From positions 1 through 64,000 of the forward strand of contig NZ_CAKZJO010000047.1 of assembly GCF_936943645.1 (NCBI RefSeq): a DNA stretch of 64,000 bases, in the 5' to 3' direction. The notes under the pieces were generated by a model. The model worked only from the letters and a program-made list of their open reading frames with translations. It made no database searches and was not told the origin of the DNA. The translations under genes and the position numbers were made by a program. Of this stretch, positions 8,687-16,879 are shown in pieces. Each line of letters begins with the position of its first letter. Within the stretch, counting starts at the first letter, position 1. The stretch is from an uncultured Bradyrhizobium sp. (GTDB lineage Bacteria; Pseudomonadota; Alphaproteobacteria; Rhizobiales; Xanthobacteraceae).

Positions 8687-9097
8687 ATGATTCGTGGAGG
8701 CTGTCTGTGCGGCGCCGTGCGTTTCGAGATCGATCAGGTGCGCGCACTGACGCACTGCCACTGCACAAATTGCCGCAAGCTGACCGGCGCGGCCTTCGCG
8801 ACCTATGCCCATGTCGATGCCGACAAGTTTCGCTTCGTGGCGGGCGAGGACGCGACCGTGGCTTACGAACCCGCGCCGGGCAGTTTCCGCCATCGCTGCA
8901 AGATTTGCGGCTGCCTGACTCCGGGCAAGGCGAGCTATCTGCCGACCGTCAGCATCCCCGCCGGCCTGCTCGACGACGATCCGCAAGTCAGGCCCCGCCT
9001 GCACGTCTTCACCTCATCGCGCGCGCCGTGGTGGACGATCGAGGACGATTTGCCTCAATACGAAAAGTTTGTGCCGGGCTTTGAGCCGAAATCCTAG
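8687..9097 (+). CDS. GFA/CENP-V family zinc protein
   Basis: This 136-aa single-domain protein is of the glutathione-dependent formaldehyde-activating (GFA) family. All zinc-ligand motifs are present: CLC (6-8), CHCTNC (24-29) and CKIC near residue 83. That makes it a useful contrast to the second GFA gene at 42938, which lacks the middle set. Members bind glutathione adducts or are uncharacterised carbon-sulfur lyase relatives. The ATG at 8687 follows AGGGGAGG. The stop codon overlaps that of the convergent TSUP gene by 4 nt. Confidence 0.9.
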   Translation: MIRGGCLCGAVRFEIDQVRALTHCHCTNCRKLTGAAFATYAHVDADKFRFVAGEDATVAYEPAPGSFRHRCKICGCLTPGKASYLPTVSIPAGLLDDDPQVRPRLHVFTSSRAPWWTIEDDLPQYEKFVPGFEPKS

Positions 9098-9846
9098 GCG
9101 AATTCCTTGAGCAGCGCACTGCCGGCCAGATAGAGCCCGAGCAAAATCATCGCGATCAGGAACCAGCGGCGGAACGCTTCCGCCGGCATCCGAGCCCGCA
9201 CCGACTGGCCGATGAACATGCCCGCGAAGGCCATCGCCATGCCCACGGCGCCCGGCACCGCATTGGCCGGCGTCAATAATCCGCCGACGGTGAGGTTGAA
9301 GGCGAGCGCCAGCGTCGCCGTCGTGAAGAACACGCCGAGCGCCTGCACCAGCTCGTCCTTCTCCATGCCGATCGCCTGCATGAACGGCATCGAGGGGATC
9401 ACCTGCACCCCGGTCGAGGCCGAGATCACGCCGGTGACGACGCCGACCACGCCGCCGACCCATCCCTCGTTCGCGGGAGCGACGTGGAATTTGAACTTGT
9501 TGAGGCCGATCACGGCATAGATGACGAGCAGGACGCCGAGCACGATCGTGCCGTAGCGCGCATGCGGGCCGGTCAGCGCGCCGGCATTGAGCCAGCAGCC
9601 GATCACTGTGCCGATCATCAGCGGCCATAGCCGCCGCAGGATGTCGCGCAAATAGGGGCCGGCGAAGGTCTGCCAGATATTGGTGACGATGGCCGGCACG
9701 ATCACGATGGCGATGGCGCGGCTCGGCGCCATGCTCACCGCGAGCAGGCCCATGGACACCGTCGGCAGGCCGAGGCCGACCACGCCCTTGACGAAACCGG
9801 CGATCAGGAAGACGGCGGCGATGAGAATGAGGAGCGGATCGATCAT
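9094..9846 (-). CDS. TSUP (TauE/SafE) family transporter
   Basis: This 250-aa integral membrane protein has about eight hydrophobic segments. It shows the two-fold internal pattern of the TauE/SafE/YfcA family: GFVKGVVGLGLPTVSM near the N-terminus and VGVVTGVISASTGVQVIPSMPFMQ in the second half. Family members move sulfonates, sulfite or organic acids. The ATG at 9846 (MIDPLLI) is chosen over an upstream one because it begins the first helix; no good ribosome site is visible. It is divergent from the LysR gene at 10012, which may regulate it. Confidence 0.85.
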   Translation of the reverse strand: MIDPLLILIAAVFLIAGFVKGVVGLGLPTVSMGLLAVSMAPSRAIAIVIVPAIVTNIWQTFAGPYLRDILRRLWPLMIGTVIGCWLNAGALTGPHARYGTIVLGVLLVIYAVIGLNKFKFHVAPANEGWVGGVVGVVTGVISASTGVQVIPSMPFMQAIGMEKDELVQALGVFFTTATLALAFNLTVGGLLTPANAVPGAVGMAMAFAGMFIGQSVRARMPAEAFRRWFLIAMILLGLYLAGSALLKEFA

Positions 9847-10011
9847 GCCGACACATTGACCGAAGCCGCGCGGCCGCACAATCTGGAGGTTACGGAGCTA
9901 GCCTTCGATCCAGGCGAAGGCTGTACGATCCGGACCCAAGGGGCCGCGTTAGCGCAACGTGCGAAGCGGTTCCCGACAGGCCGTGCTCAAACCACAGCTA
10001 TGGGACCTGCC

Positions 10012-10902
10012 ATGCGTTTCGACCTCGTCGATCTCCAGCTCTTCATTGCGGTTGCCGACCAGCGCAGCATCACCCGCGGCGCCGAGCGGGCGCATCTGGC
10101 GCTGGCCTCGGCCAGCGCGCGCATCAAGGGGCTTGAGGACGCACTCGGCGTCGCCCTGCTCAAGCGCGGACGGCGGGGCGTGGAGCTGACTGCGGCCGGC
10201 GAGAGCCTGCTCGATCACGCCCGGCTCGTGATCCACCAGGTCGACGCCATGCGCGGCGATCTCGCCGGCTTTGCCTCTGGCGTGCGCGCCAGCGTGCATT
10301 TCCTCGCCAACACCTCGGGATTGTCGGAGCACCTGCCGAAGGCGCTCGCCGGCTTCCTGCGCGAGCATCGCGATATCGCCGTCGACATCGAGGAGCGCGA
10401 GAGCACCGATATCGCGGCCGCGATCACCGCAGGTGCCGCCGATCTCGGCTTCGCCGCGGAGCACGCGCTGCCGGACCATATCGAGCGCTTCGTGTTCAGC
10501 GAGGATCGCCTCACGCTGGTGACCGCACGCCGCGGCCCATTCGCCGGCCGCCGTCAGATCGACTTCCAGGAGGCCGGAGCCTGCGATTTCGTCGGGCTGA
10601 CCAGCGCCACCGCGCTTCAGATGCATATTTCCAAGCATGCGGCGCGGCTCGGCATGCGTCCGCATTTCCGCGCGCGCTTGCGTGATTTCGACGCGATCTG
10701 CCAGATGGTCGCGGCCGATGTCGGCGTCGCCCTGGTGCCGGAATCCGCCGCCCGCCGCTGCGCCAGGCTGATGCCGCTGTCGGTTGTTCGGCTACGCGAT
10801 GCCTTCGCCAACCGCCGCCTCGTGATCTGCGCGCGCAGTTTCAAGGCGCTGCCGCGGCCGGCCAAGATGCTGGTGGAGCATTTGCGGTCGGCGGCGGTGT
10901 GA
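10012..10902 (+). CDS. LysR-family transcriptional regulator
   Basis: This 296-aa regulator has a typical LysR winged helix-turn-helix at residues 1-60 (FDLVDLQLFIAVADQRSITRG, then SARIKGLEDALG). The effector-binding domain follows from about 90 to 290. The ATG at 10012 begins the motif; a longer frame upstream adds sequence unlike LysR. It diverges from the TSUP transporter, whose expression it probably controls in the usual LysR fashion, and converges on the Bug-type protein gene. Confidence 0.9.
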   Translation: MRFDLVDLQLFIAVADQRSITRGAERAHLALASASARIKGLEDALGVALLKRGRRGVELTAAGESLLDHARLVIHQVDAMRGDLAGFASGVRASVHFLANTSGLSEHLPKALAGFLREHRDIAVDIEERESTDIAAAITAGAADLGFAAEHALPDHIERFVFSEDRLTLVTARRGPFAGRRQIDFQEAGACDFVGLTSATALQMHISKHAARLGMRPHFRARLRDFDAICQMVAADVGVALVPESAARRCARLMPLSVVRLRDAFANRRLVICARSFKALPRPAKMLVEHLRSAAV

Positions 10903-10937
10903 GGCTTCCGACCCCTCCAGGGGAGGGTAAGGAAGCC

Positions 10938-11903
10938 CTACTTCGCCGTCTCGACCCCGGCGTCCTTGATCACCTTCGCCCACTTCTTCGTTTCGTCGGC
11001 GATGAAGGCGCGGAAATGATCCGGCTCGTCACCGACCAGCGTCGCGCCTTGCGCGGCGAGCTTCTCCTTCACCGCGGGATCCGCCATCGCCTTGGTCGCG
11101 AGGCCATGCAGCGCGGTGACGATCTCCTTCGGCGTGCCCTTCGGCGCGACCATGCCGTACCAGTTCTCGATGCGCAGATCGGGAAAGCCGGCCTCCTTCA
11201 TGGTCGGCACGTCGGGCGCGGTCGGAGCGCGCTCGTTCGAGCCGATCGCGATCGGCCGCAATACGCCCGCCTTGACCTGCGGCAGCAGCACGGGGAGATC
11301 GAGGAACGTCATCTGCACCTGCTGGCCGAGCAGATCGTTCACGGCCGGCGCGGCGCCGCGATAGGGCACGTGCACGATGTCGATCTTGGCCGTCAGCTTG
11401 AACAGTTCGCCGGCCAGATGCGGCAGGCTGCCGGGGCCGGAGGAGGCGAAGTTGAGCTTTCCGGGCTGCGCCTTGGCGAGCGCAATCAACTCACCGACGT
11501 TCTTCGCCTCCACATTGGTGGCGACCACGAGCATTTCCGGCACGGTCGCAACCAGTGTCACCGGCGTCAGGTCGGCCAGCGTATCGTAGGCCACCTTCTC
11601 CATGCTCGGGCTGATGGCGAGGGCACCGGCCGAGGAGATCGCGATGGTGTAGCCGTCGGGCGGGGCCTTGGACACCGCGTCGGTGCCGAGCACGCCGCCC
11701 TGGCCGCCGCGATTGTCGATCACGACCGGCTGCCCCGACAGCTCCGACATGCGCTGGCCGATCACCCGCGCGATGATGTCGTTGGGGCCGCCGGCCGGGA
11801 ACGGCACGATCAGCTTGATTGGCTTTGCGGGGAAATTCTGCGCCGCCACCGCTGACGGCAGCAGCAGGAATAGTCCAAGGAGAAGCCTGCGTGAGATGGT
11901 CAT
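10938..11903 (-). CDS. Tripartite tricarboxylate transporter binding protein (Bug/TctC family)
   Basis: This 321-aa periplasmic binding protein has a signal peptide (MTISRRLLLGLFLLLPSAVA). The Bug family signature is seen: FPAKPIKLIVPFPAGGPND, GQPVVIDNRGGQGG and the IAISSAGALAISP loop. Such proteins capture carboxylates or aromatic acids for TctAB permeases, but no TctA or TctB gene is present here, so it is an orphan receptor, as is common in this lineage. A strong GGGAGG ribosome site precedes the ATG. It lies 22 nt after the monophosphatase gene on the same strand, so the two may be co-transcribed. Confidence 0.9.
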   Translation of the reverse strand: MTISRRLLLGLFLLLPSAVAAQNFPAKPIKLIVPFPAGGPNDIIARVIGQRMSELSGQPVVIDNRGGQGGVLGTDAVSKAPPDGYTIAISSAGALAISPSMEKVAYDTLADLTPVTLVATVPEMLVVATNVEAKNVGELIALAKAQPGKLNFASSGPGSLPHLAGELFKLTAKIDIVHVPYRGAAPAVNDLLGQQVQMTFLDLPVLLPQVKAGVLRPIAIGSNERAPTAPDVPTMKEAGFPDLRIENWYGMVAPKGTPKEIVTALHGLATKAMADPAVKEKLAAQGATLVGDEPDHFRAFIADETKKWAKVIKDAGVETAK

Positions 11904-11925
11904 GCAAGCCTCCCGCTCGCGTTTG

Positions 11926-12708
11926 CTATTGGTTGAGCAACTTCAGTGCTTCTTCATGCACCCTGGCGTCGCCCGCTGCAACGATGCGGCCGCCGCCCTG
12001 GGCCGGCTTGCCTTCCCAGGTGGTGACGACACCGCCGGCGCCGGTCACGATCGGGATCAGCGCGGCGATATCGTAAGGCTTCAGCTCGGTCTCGACCACG
12101 AGATCGACGTGGCCGGCCGCCAGCATGCAATAGGAATAGCAGTCGCCGCCATAGCGCGACAGCCGCGCGCCCTGCTCGATGCGGCCGAAAATGGCGCGGT
12201 CGCGCTCGTTCATCAGCAGGGGGCTGGTGGTGTAGGTCGTGGCTTCCGCAAGCGAGGCGCAGCGGCGGACCTGCAGCCGGCGTTCGCCGGAGGGGCCCTT
12301 GTAAGTGGCGGAGCCGTTGTCGCCGGAGAAGCGCTCGCCGATGAAGGGCTGGTGCATCATGCCGTACACCGGCGTGCCCTTGTGCAGCAGAGCGATCAGC
12401 GTGCCCCAGATCGGAAAGCCGCCGATGAAGGATTTGGTGCCGTCGATGGGGTCGAGCACCCAGACATAGTCGGCGTCCTCACCCTCATTGCCGAACTCCT
12501 CGCCGACGATGCCGTGCTGGGGGAAGCTCGCCTTGATCAGCCGGCGCATCACCGCCTCCGCGGCGCGGTCGGCCTCGGTGACGGGGTCGAATTCCCGGGT
12601 CTTGCTCTTGTCGTCGATCGACAGCGAGGTGCGAAAGAACGGCAGGATGGTTTCGCCGGAGGCGGTCGCGAGCCGTCCGATGAAGGCGGAGAAGTCGATC
12701 ACCGTCAC
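11926..12708 (-). CDS. Inositol-monophosphatase family phosphatase (HisN/SuhB-like)
   Basis: This 260-aa Mg-dependent phosphatase shows the IMPase metal site: GEEFGNEGEDADYVWVLDPIDGT (the DPIDGT core) and the second motif KPYDIAALIPIVTGAGG. The length and the SFIGGFPIWGTLIA segment suit the HisN-type histidinol-phosphatase branch, but inositol-1-phosphate or a related sugar phosphate is equally possible from sequence alone. It starts at a GTG (12708) behind GAGGATACGCC. A small RNA gene lies about 340 nt upstream on the opposite strand. Confidence 0.88.
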   Translation of the reverse strand: MTVIDFSAFIGRLATASGETILPFFRTSLSIDDKSKTREFDPVTEADRAAEAVMRRLIKASFPQHGIVGEEFGNEGEDADYVWVLDPIDGTKSFIGGFPIWGTLIALLHKGTPVYGMMHQPFIGERFSGDNGSATYKGPSGERRLQVRRCASLAEATTYTTSPLLMNERDRAIFGRIEQGARLSRYGGDCYSYCMLAAGHVDLVVETELKPYDIAALIPIVTGAGGVVTTWEGKPAQGGGRIVAAGDARVHEEALKLLNQ

Positions 12709-13045
12709 GGCGTATCCTCAAAGCGAAAGATGGATGAAGCTCGTCTCCTGCCTAGCTCAATTCGCCTTCCGCGGGCAGCGCTGTCTTGATTTGCACCCTG
12801 GTATTTTGGATGCCGCAATGGGCTGACCTATCCAAGGCATCCGCTGGCCAAATACCGATCACAGTCTTGAAAACTTAGTTCCGAGGTTGCCTTGTTCGTA
12901 TGCAAATGACAATCAACCCATTGAAATTCCTTATCAAAGAAACTGAATCTGGGTTTCCATGGAAGCAACTGAGCCATGTGCTTATTGCATGGGAAACGGC
13001 TCAAAAGCCCTTGCACTTTGTGCGGCGCGGTCGCATATTGTTGCG
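12709..13045. other. Low-GC intergenic region upstream of the small RNA
   Basis: No convincing protein gene lies in this stretch, which is poorer in GC than its surroundings. Short frames on both strands (about 60 aa) lack ribosome sites and family features. Inverted repeats TGAGCC/GGCTCA and GTTTCC-ATG/CAT-GGGAAAC lie at about 12950-13005, just before the small RNA promoter, and could be a regulator site. Confidence 0.4.
13011..13039 (+). promoter_or_regulatory. Sigma-70-type promoter of the small RNA
   Basis: TTGCAC (13011-13016) and CATATT (13034-13039) are separated by exactly 17 nt, an excellent housekeeping promoter for an alphaproteobacterium. Transcription would start near 13046. Confidence 0.65.
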
Positions 13046-13137
13046 GTGCGGTAGCGCTTGGCGTTACCGCTGCCCTCCTTGGGCGTTTCCTCCCTAGACT
13101 TGGGCCGCTTGCGTCATTCGCGAGCGGCCCTTTTTTC
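13046..13137 (+). ncRNA. Small regulatory RNA, alpha-r8/MmgR ('suhB')-like
   Basis: A 92-nt transcript unit has a promoter, two hairpins and no reading frame. Hairpin 1 (13048-13070) pairs GCGGTAGCG with CGTTACCGC (one G-U). A single-stranded CU-rich stretch (CCCTCCTT and TTTCCTCCC, 13073-13093) follows, able to pair with Shine-Dalgarno sites. The end is a 12-bp terminator stem (13102-13113/13119-13130) with TTTTTT. This plan, and the sequence around GGGCGTTTCCTCCCTAGACT, recall the alphaproteobacterial MmgR/alpha-r8 family (Rfam 'suhB'), from memory. The neighbouring phosphatase is itself SuhB-like. Confidence 0.68.
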
Positions 13138-13226
13138 TTGCCGCCGCCGTTTTCATTTTGAGGCGCGCAAGCTTGCGAAGTGAAAACGCACCCGCGCGCA
13201 CAACATCGTCGCTCGAGGAAGAAGCT

Positions 13227-14117
13227 CTATTCCGCAGCGGCCTGGAACGGGCCGAGATCGCCGAAGGGAATCGTGGTCGCCAGCACCTCGGCGAGGACGC
13301 CGAAGTCGGTCGCCACTTGTGCAAAGCGCGGACCGCGCTCGCGCCGCCGCTCGTCCATGTAGATCGCGCGGTTGAGCTCGAGCTGCACCGCGTGCAGCCC
13401 GCTTGCCGGATTGCCGTAATGCTCGGTGATGAAGCCGCCGGCATAAGGCTTGTTGCGGCCGATCGAGTAGCCGAGGCCGGTCATGGTCTCCTCGACCCTG
13501 TCAGGCAGCAGTGGCGTGCAGCTCGTGCCGTAGCGGTCGCCGATCACGACGTCGGGCCGCCGCGGCTCGTCCCTGCTGACGCCGACCGAGGGCATCGAGT
13601 GGCAATCCACCAGCACGACGGTGCCGAACATCTGGTGCACCTTGTTGATCAGCCGGCGCAGCGCGCGGTGGTAGGGCTTGTACAGCGTCTCGATCCGCCC
13701 CAGAGCATCGTCGACCAGGATGCGCTCGCGATAGATCTCCTGGCCGTCGCCAACGACGCGCGGAATGGTGCCGAGGCCGCCGGCGACCCGCATCGAGCGG
13801 GTATTGGCAAAGCTCGGCAGCCGTCCGCTGAACATGCGGGGATCGAGCTCATAGGGCTCGCGATTGACGTCGACATAGGAGCGGGGAAAATTGACCCGCA
13901 CGGTCGGAAAGCCGCGCTCGCTCAAATGGCCGATCAGTTCGTCCATGAAGGAATCTTCAGACCGCCGCAGCGTCGGCAGGTCGATCCTGGACGCCGCCAG
14001 GAATTCGTCCGGATAGGTCGAGCCGGAATGGGGCGAGTTGAAGATGACCGGCGCGCGCCATTGCGCGGGCTCCACGATCTCGAAGGCTGGCGACGTCTCG
14101 CCGTCAAACCGGGTCAT
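13227..14117 (-). CDS. N-formylglutamate amidohydrolase family protein
   Basis: This 296-aa metallo-amidohydrolase is of the FGase (HutG-like) family. Signature motifs include VIFNSPHSGSTYPDEF near the N-terminus, VNFPRSYVDVNRE, the catalytic VLVDCHSMPS, GDRYGTSC, and the C-terminal ITEHYG with ELNRAIYMDE. The classic reaction releases formate from N-formylglutamate at the end of histidine breakdown; no other hut genes are nearby, so a related N-acyl amino acid substrate is possible. The ATG at 14117 has only a weak ribosome site. Confidence 0.9.
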   Translation of the reverse strand: MTRFDGETSPAFEIVEPAQWRAPVIFNSPHSGSTYPDEFLAASRIDLPTLRRSEDSFMDELIGHLSERGFPTVRVNFPRSYVDVNREPYELDPRMFSGRLPSFANTRSMRVAGGLGTIPRVVGDGQEIYRERILVDDALGRIETLYKPYHRALRRLINKVHQMFGTVVLVDCHSMPSVGVSRDEPRRPDVVIGDRYGTSCTPLLPDRVEETMTGLGYSIGRNKPYAGGFITEHYGNPASGLHAVQLELNRAIYMDERRRERGPRFAQVATDFGVLAEVLATTIPFGDLGPFQAAAE

Positions 14118-14447
14118 CTTCTCAGGCTTCGTCCCTTCGCACCGGGATCTGGCAGGGGCCAGACCGCATTGATTCGGCCGATGATGCGGCTCTTATGTGT
14201 CGTCATTGTCTGGAATCGCAACCATTCTGCCAAGCGAAAAGATGCGATGGTGATTGGAACAGGTCTTAACCGTGTGGGCAGGCAGGCGGGGATGGGCCCG
14301 CGCGGCTCGATTGATTCGAGCCGTTTTCCGGTTCACAAGAGGGCGGCAGCGCAGCCGGCCCAGGGTAAAGATTTTCACCCCAAATTTACCCTCTGTCGGG
14401 CTTAGTGATCTCTGCTGATATCCTCTGGGGATGCGACGATTCCTGCC
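14118..14447. other. Intergenic region upstream of cpdR
   Basis: This 330-nt gap carries a possible promoter (TTGATT 14169-14174, 18 nt, TTATGT 14193-14198) and a terminator-like hairpin at 14303-14327. It also has an inverted repeat AGGGTAAA (14362-14369) / TTTACCCT (14385-14392) with a 15-nt spacer, a likely protein-binding site just upstream of cpdR. No protein gene is supported. Confidence 0.45.
14303..14327 (+). terminator. Hairpin plus T-run in the cpdR upstream region
   Basis: An 8-bp perfect stem CGGCTCGA/TCGAGCCG with a 5-nt loop is followed by TTTT on the plus strand. No plus-strand gene precedes it, so it ends an unannotated transcript or acts in a long cpdR leader. Confidence 0.5.
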
Positions 14448-14807
14448 ATGCCAAAGATCCTGCTCGCCGAAGACGACAACGACATGCGCCGTTTCCTGGT
14501 CAAGGCGCTGGAAAATGCCGGTTTTCAGGTCTCGTCCCATGACAACGGCATGGCGGCCTATCAGCGGTTGCGGGAAGAGCCGTTCGAGATGCTGCTCACC
14601 GACATCGTGATGCCGGAGATGGACGGTATCGAGCTCGCCCGCCGGGCCTCGGAACTCGACCCTGACATCAAGATCATGTTCATCACCGGCTTCGCCGCGG
14701 TCGCCCTGAACTCGGATTCGGACGCCCCCAAGAACGCCAAGGTGCTGTCCAAGCCCGTGCATCTGCGCGAATTGGTCAGCGAAGTGAACAAGATGCTGGC
14801 CGCCTAA
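14448..14807 (+). CDS. cpdR: CpdR single-domain response regulator
   Basis: This 119-aa receiver domain has no output domain. Acidic Asp9/Asp10, phosphoacceptor Asp52 (LLTDIVMPEMDG), Thr80 (MFITGF) and Lys102 (LSKPV) are all present. The sequence matches CpdR, which when unphosphorylated helps ClpXP degrade cell-cycle proteins such as CtrA, and which receives phosphate from the CckA-ChpT relay. The start has no Shine-Dalgarno match, but the frame begins directly at the MPKILLAEDD receiver strand. A tRNA gene follows. Confidence 0.93.
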   Translation: MPKILLAEDDNDMRRFLVKALENAGFQVSSHDNGMAAYQRLREEPFEMLLTDIVMPEMDGIELARRASELDPDIKIMFITGFAAVALNSDSDAPKNAKVLSKPVHLRELVSEVNKMLAA

Positions 14808-14825
14808 ATCGGCCATGTTCCGTCC

Positions 14826-14853
14826 TTGCGCCGGCTCCCTTGAGCCGTTATAG
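14826..14853 (+). promoter_or_regulatory. Promoter of tRNA-Val with hairpin spacer
   Basis: TTGCGC (14826-14831) and TTATAG (14848-14853) are 16 nt apart, about 30 nt before the tRNA. The spacer is a perfect CGGCTC-CCTT-GAGCCG hairpin, which may also act as a weak end for cpdR transcripts. Confidence 0.45.
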
Positions 14854-14882
14854 GGACCCCACCCGACCCAAGTGGACGATTA

Positions 14883-14957
14883 GGGCACGTAGCTCAGCGG
14901 GAGAGCACTACCTTGACATGGTAGGGGTCACAGGTTCGATCCCTGTCGTGCCCACCA
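14883..14957 (+). tRNA. tRNA-Val (GAC anticodon)
   Basis: The cloverleaf is complete: acceptor GGGCACG/CGTGCCC, D-arm GCTC-AGCGGGA-GAGC, anticodon stem CTACC/GGTAG with loop TTGACAT (anticodon GAC), and T-arm with GGTTCGATCC. The CCA end is encoded at 14955-14957. It is 75 nt long with CCA. No integrase or duplicated 3' end suggests use as an attachment site. Confidence 0.96.
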
Positions 14958-15186
14958 CGCTTCGCCAAAGGGCTTCGCGTGGCGCAGCCACGCCCAGAAA
15001 TGGCGAAGCGTGTCCGGCGTAGCTCGCAGAGCGAAGACGGACTTGCGAGCCTTGCTCAGTGCCGATGCCGCGCCGAAGCCCAAAGGGCGCAGGCGGGCTG
15101 CCGCCGCGAGCTTCGGCTCGGCCAGCCAAAATCTTACCCTGCAGTCCTGATGTGTTACGGTCGTACCTCTCTCGCGAGGGCCGCCA

Positions 15187-15669
15187 ATGAGCATATCCGT
15201 CATCGCGCAGGCCAAGATCCAGGCCCAGGTGCTGGTGCCGCTGGTCAAGGCGCTGCAGGCCGAGCTCGGCGCGGCGCGCGCCGACGCGCTGGTGCGCAAG
15301 GCGCTCGGCGAGCTCTATCGCGGCTTCGGCGAGGAGTTCTGGAAGGCCAGGAACCCCGGCGGGGGCGAAGCCGATCTCGGCAAGTCCGTATCCTCCGCCT
15401 TCAAGACCTACGCCCGCGACGACGCGCTCGCCTATGACGTCATCGAGCAGTCGCATGATGCTTTTGCCTTCGACGTCAAGCGCTGCGCCTATGCCGAGTT
15501 CTACCAGGCGCTCGGCGAACCCGAGCTCGGCTTCCTCCTGGTCTGCACCGCCGATTTTGCCACCGCGGAAGGTTTTGGTCCCGACCTCAAGCTCACGCGC
15601 ACGCAGACCATCATGCAAGGCGCGCCGCACTGCGATTTCCGCTACCGGCGCGGCGGCGAGGGCGGCTGA
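15187..15669 (+). CDS. L-2-amino-thiazoline-4-carboxylate hydrolase-like protein
   Basis: This 160-aa protein resembles the ATC hydrolase family: a helical N-terminus with an Arg/Lys-rich first half, an FEFDVKRCAYAEFY-like centre (here FAFDVKRCAYAEFY), GFLLVCTADF, and the closing GAPHCDFRY motif. The founding enzyme opens a thiazoline ring in cysteine synthesis by Pseudomonas, but most family members are uncharacterised, so the function here is open. The ATG at 15187 follows GCGAGGG. It stands alone between the tRNA and a convergent NUDIX gene. Confidence 0.75.
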   Translation: MSISVIAQAKIQAQVLVPLVKALQAELGAARADALVRKALGELYRGFGEEFWKARNPGGGEADLGKSVSSAFKTYARDDALAYDVIEQSHDAFAFDVKRCAYAEFYQALGEPELGFLLVCTADFATAEGFGPDLKLTRTQTIMQGAPHCDFRYRRGGEGG

Positions 15670-15688
15670 GCGCGGGTGCGGGAGCCTC

Positions 15689-16156
15689 TCACGCAGCTCC
15701 GTTCGTTGTCCCGAGCAGCACGGTCTTCAGTCCGGTCGGATAGAGCTTTGGTCCGCCATCCACGTCGAGATCGGCAAGGTCGAACCAGCGCGCGACGATC
15801 TGCTCTCCATTGTCCTCGCAGAAGTCGATGCGGTCCTGCCCGGCGAAGGCGCCCTCTGGAAACGCGACCTCCGCGACGAACACCACTTCGTGGCCGGTCG
15901 ATCCCTCGTGCACGAAGATGTTCTCCAGCATGAAGGGCTCGCTGGTGATGGTGACGTCGATGCCGAGCTCCTCCCTGAACTCCCGCAACAGAGCGGTCCG
16001 CCAGCTCTCGCCGAATTCGATCTCGCCGCCGAGCGGGCGTACGCCCTTGATGCGCCCGGCATCGTCACGAACCTCGGCCGCCAGCAACCGCCCGTCCCGC
16101 CGGTGCAGGCCGATTGCGACGACACGGATGTGCGGATGAGGGCGCCATGGGGTCAT
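15689..16156 (-). CDS. NUDIX hydrolase
   Basis: This 155-aa protein has a full Nudix box: GGEIEFGES-(7)-REFREELGID, which fits GX5EX7REUXEEXGU and supplies the metal-binding glutamates. NUDIX enzymes cleave nucleoside diphosphates linked to another group; the substrate cannot be told. No Shine-Dalgarno site is visible before the ATG at 16156, so the exact start is uncertain. It converges with the ATC-hydrolase-like gene 19 nt away. Confidence 0.88.
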   Translation of the reverse strand: MTPWRPHPHIRVVAIGLHRRDGRLLAAEVRDDAGRIKGVRPLGGEIEFGESWRTALLREFREELGIDVTITSEPFMLENIFVHEGSTGHEVVFVAEVAFPEGAFAGQDRIDFCEDNGEQIVARWFDLADLDVDGGPKLYPTGLKTVLLGTTNGAA

Positions 16157-16341
16157 GGAGGATCGATATCGCGCGCGCTGCCGCTGTGCAATGCGCGGAG
16201 GCGTGCTCTGTCAGGCCGGACCAGGCTTCGCAGCCTTGATCGACGACTCGCCGCCTGCCATTGTCCGGCCATCCACCACGGCGAGCGCAGTCCGATCGCG
16301 AAATGCGTCGCGTCGCCGGATGCGAAGAGAAGGCTATTGAA

Positions 16342-16764
16342 ATGAGCAGCGTGAACAAGCCCGGCGGCAATTACTTGCCGGTGATCATCCATGGTGGACT
16401 CGCCTATGTCAGCGGCCAGCTGCCGCGTCGCGGCGAAGAGCTGCTGTATGCGGGCAAGGTCGGGGCAGGCGTCGATGTCGCGGCCGCACAGGAAGCTGCG
16501 GCCCTTTGCGCCGATCTCTGCATTGCTGCCATCAATCACGCAACGGGCGGAGAGGACAGGATCGTCCAGGTGCTGCAGGTCGTGGGATATGTCGCTTCGG
16601 CGACCGGATTCACCCAGCAGTCGCAAGTCATGAACGGTGCCTCCGACCGGCTGATCGAACGTCTCGGCGAGCGCGGCCGCCATACCCGCACGTCGGTCGG
16701 CGTCGCGGAGCTGCCGCGCGGGGCGCCGGTCGAGCTGAACATGATTGCTGCCGTCCGGTCCTAA
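16342..16764 (+). CDS. RidA family protein
   Basis: This 140-aa RidA/YjgF/Rid family member probably deaminates reactive enamine/imine intermediates or acts on a related carbonyl compound. Motifs include LAYVSGQLPR near 24-33, the VLQVVGYVAS strand and the C-terminal VGVAELPRGAPVELNMIA. The ATG at 16342 was chosen from GAAGAGAAGG upstream and the family length. Its 3' end is followed within 2 nt by a palindromic repeat that may form the transcript end. Confidence 0.85.
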   Translation: MSSVNKPGGNYLPVIIHGGLAYVSGQLPRRGEELLYAGKVGAGVDVAAAQEAAALCADLCIAAINHATGGEDRIVQVLQVVGYVASATGFTQQSQVMNGASDRLIERLGERGRHTRTSVGVAELPRGAPVELNMIAAVRS

Positions 16765-16765
16765 A

Positions 16766-16810
16766 GCATGATCCGGAAAAGTGCGAAGCGGTTTTCCGGA
16801 GAGATCATGC
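16766..16810. repeat. 45-bp palindromic repeat
   Basis: The arms GCATGATCCGGAAAA and TTTTCCGGAGAGATCATGC nearly mirror each other around GTGCGAAGCGG. This sequence is a very common dispersed repeat in Bradyrhizobium and relatives. It can form a hairpin just after the ridA stop. Confidence 0.85.
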
Positions 16811-16879
16811 GCAAACAACAACCTAAAGCGCGGTGACGATTCATCCAAATCTCATCGCGCTTTTAGCCGGCAGCCTTCT

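Noticed and set aside
12828..13097. Two small frames (about 62-65 aa) on opposite strands before the small RNA
   Set aside because: Neither has a ribosome site or recognisable features, and the plus-strand one runs through the small RNA.
14883..15010. tRNA-Val as an integration site
   Set aside because: No integrase, no repeated tRNA 3' end and no change in base use follow. The inverted CGCTTCGCC/GGCGAAGCG downstream is explained by local repeats.
16155..16370. Short overlapping frames between the NUDIX and RidA genes
   Set aside because: No ribosome sites, and composition is like the antisense frames of neighbouring genes.
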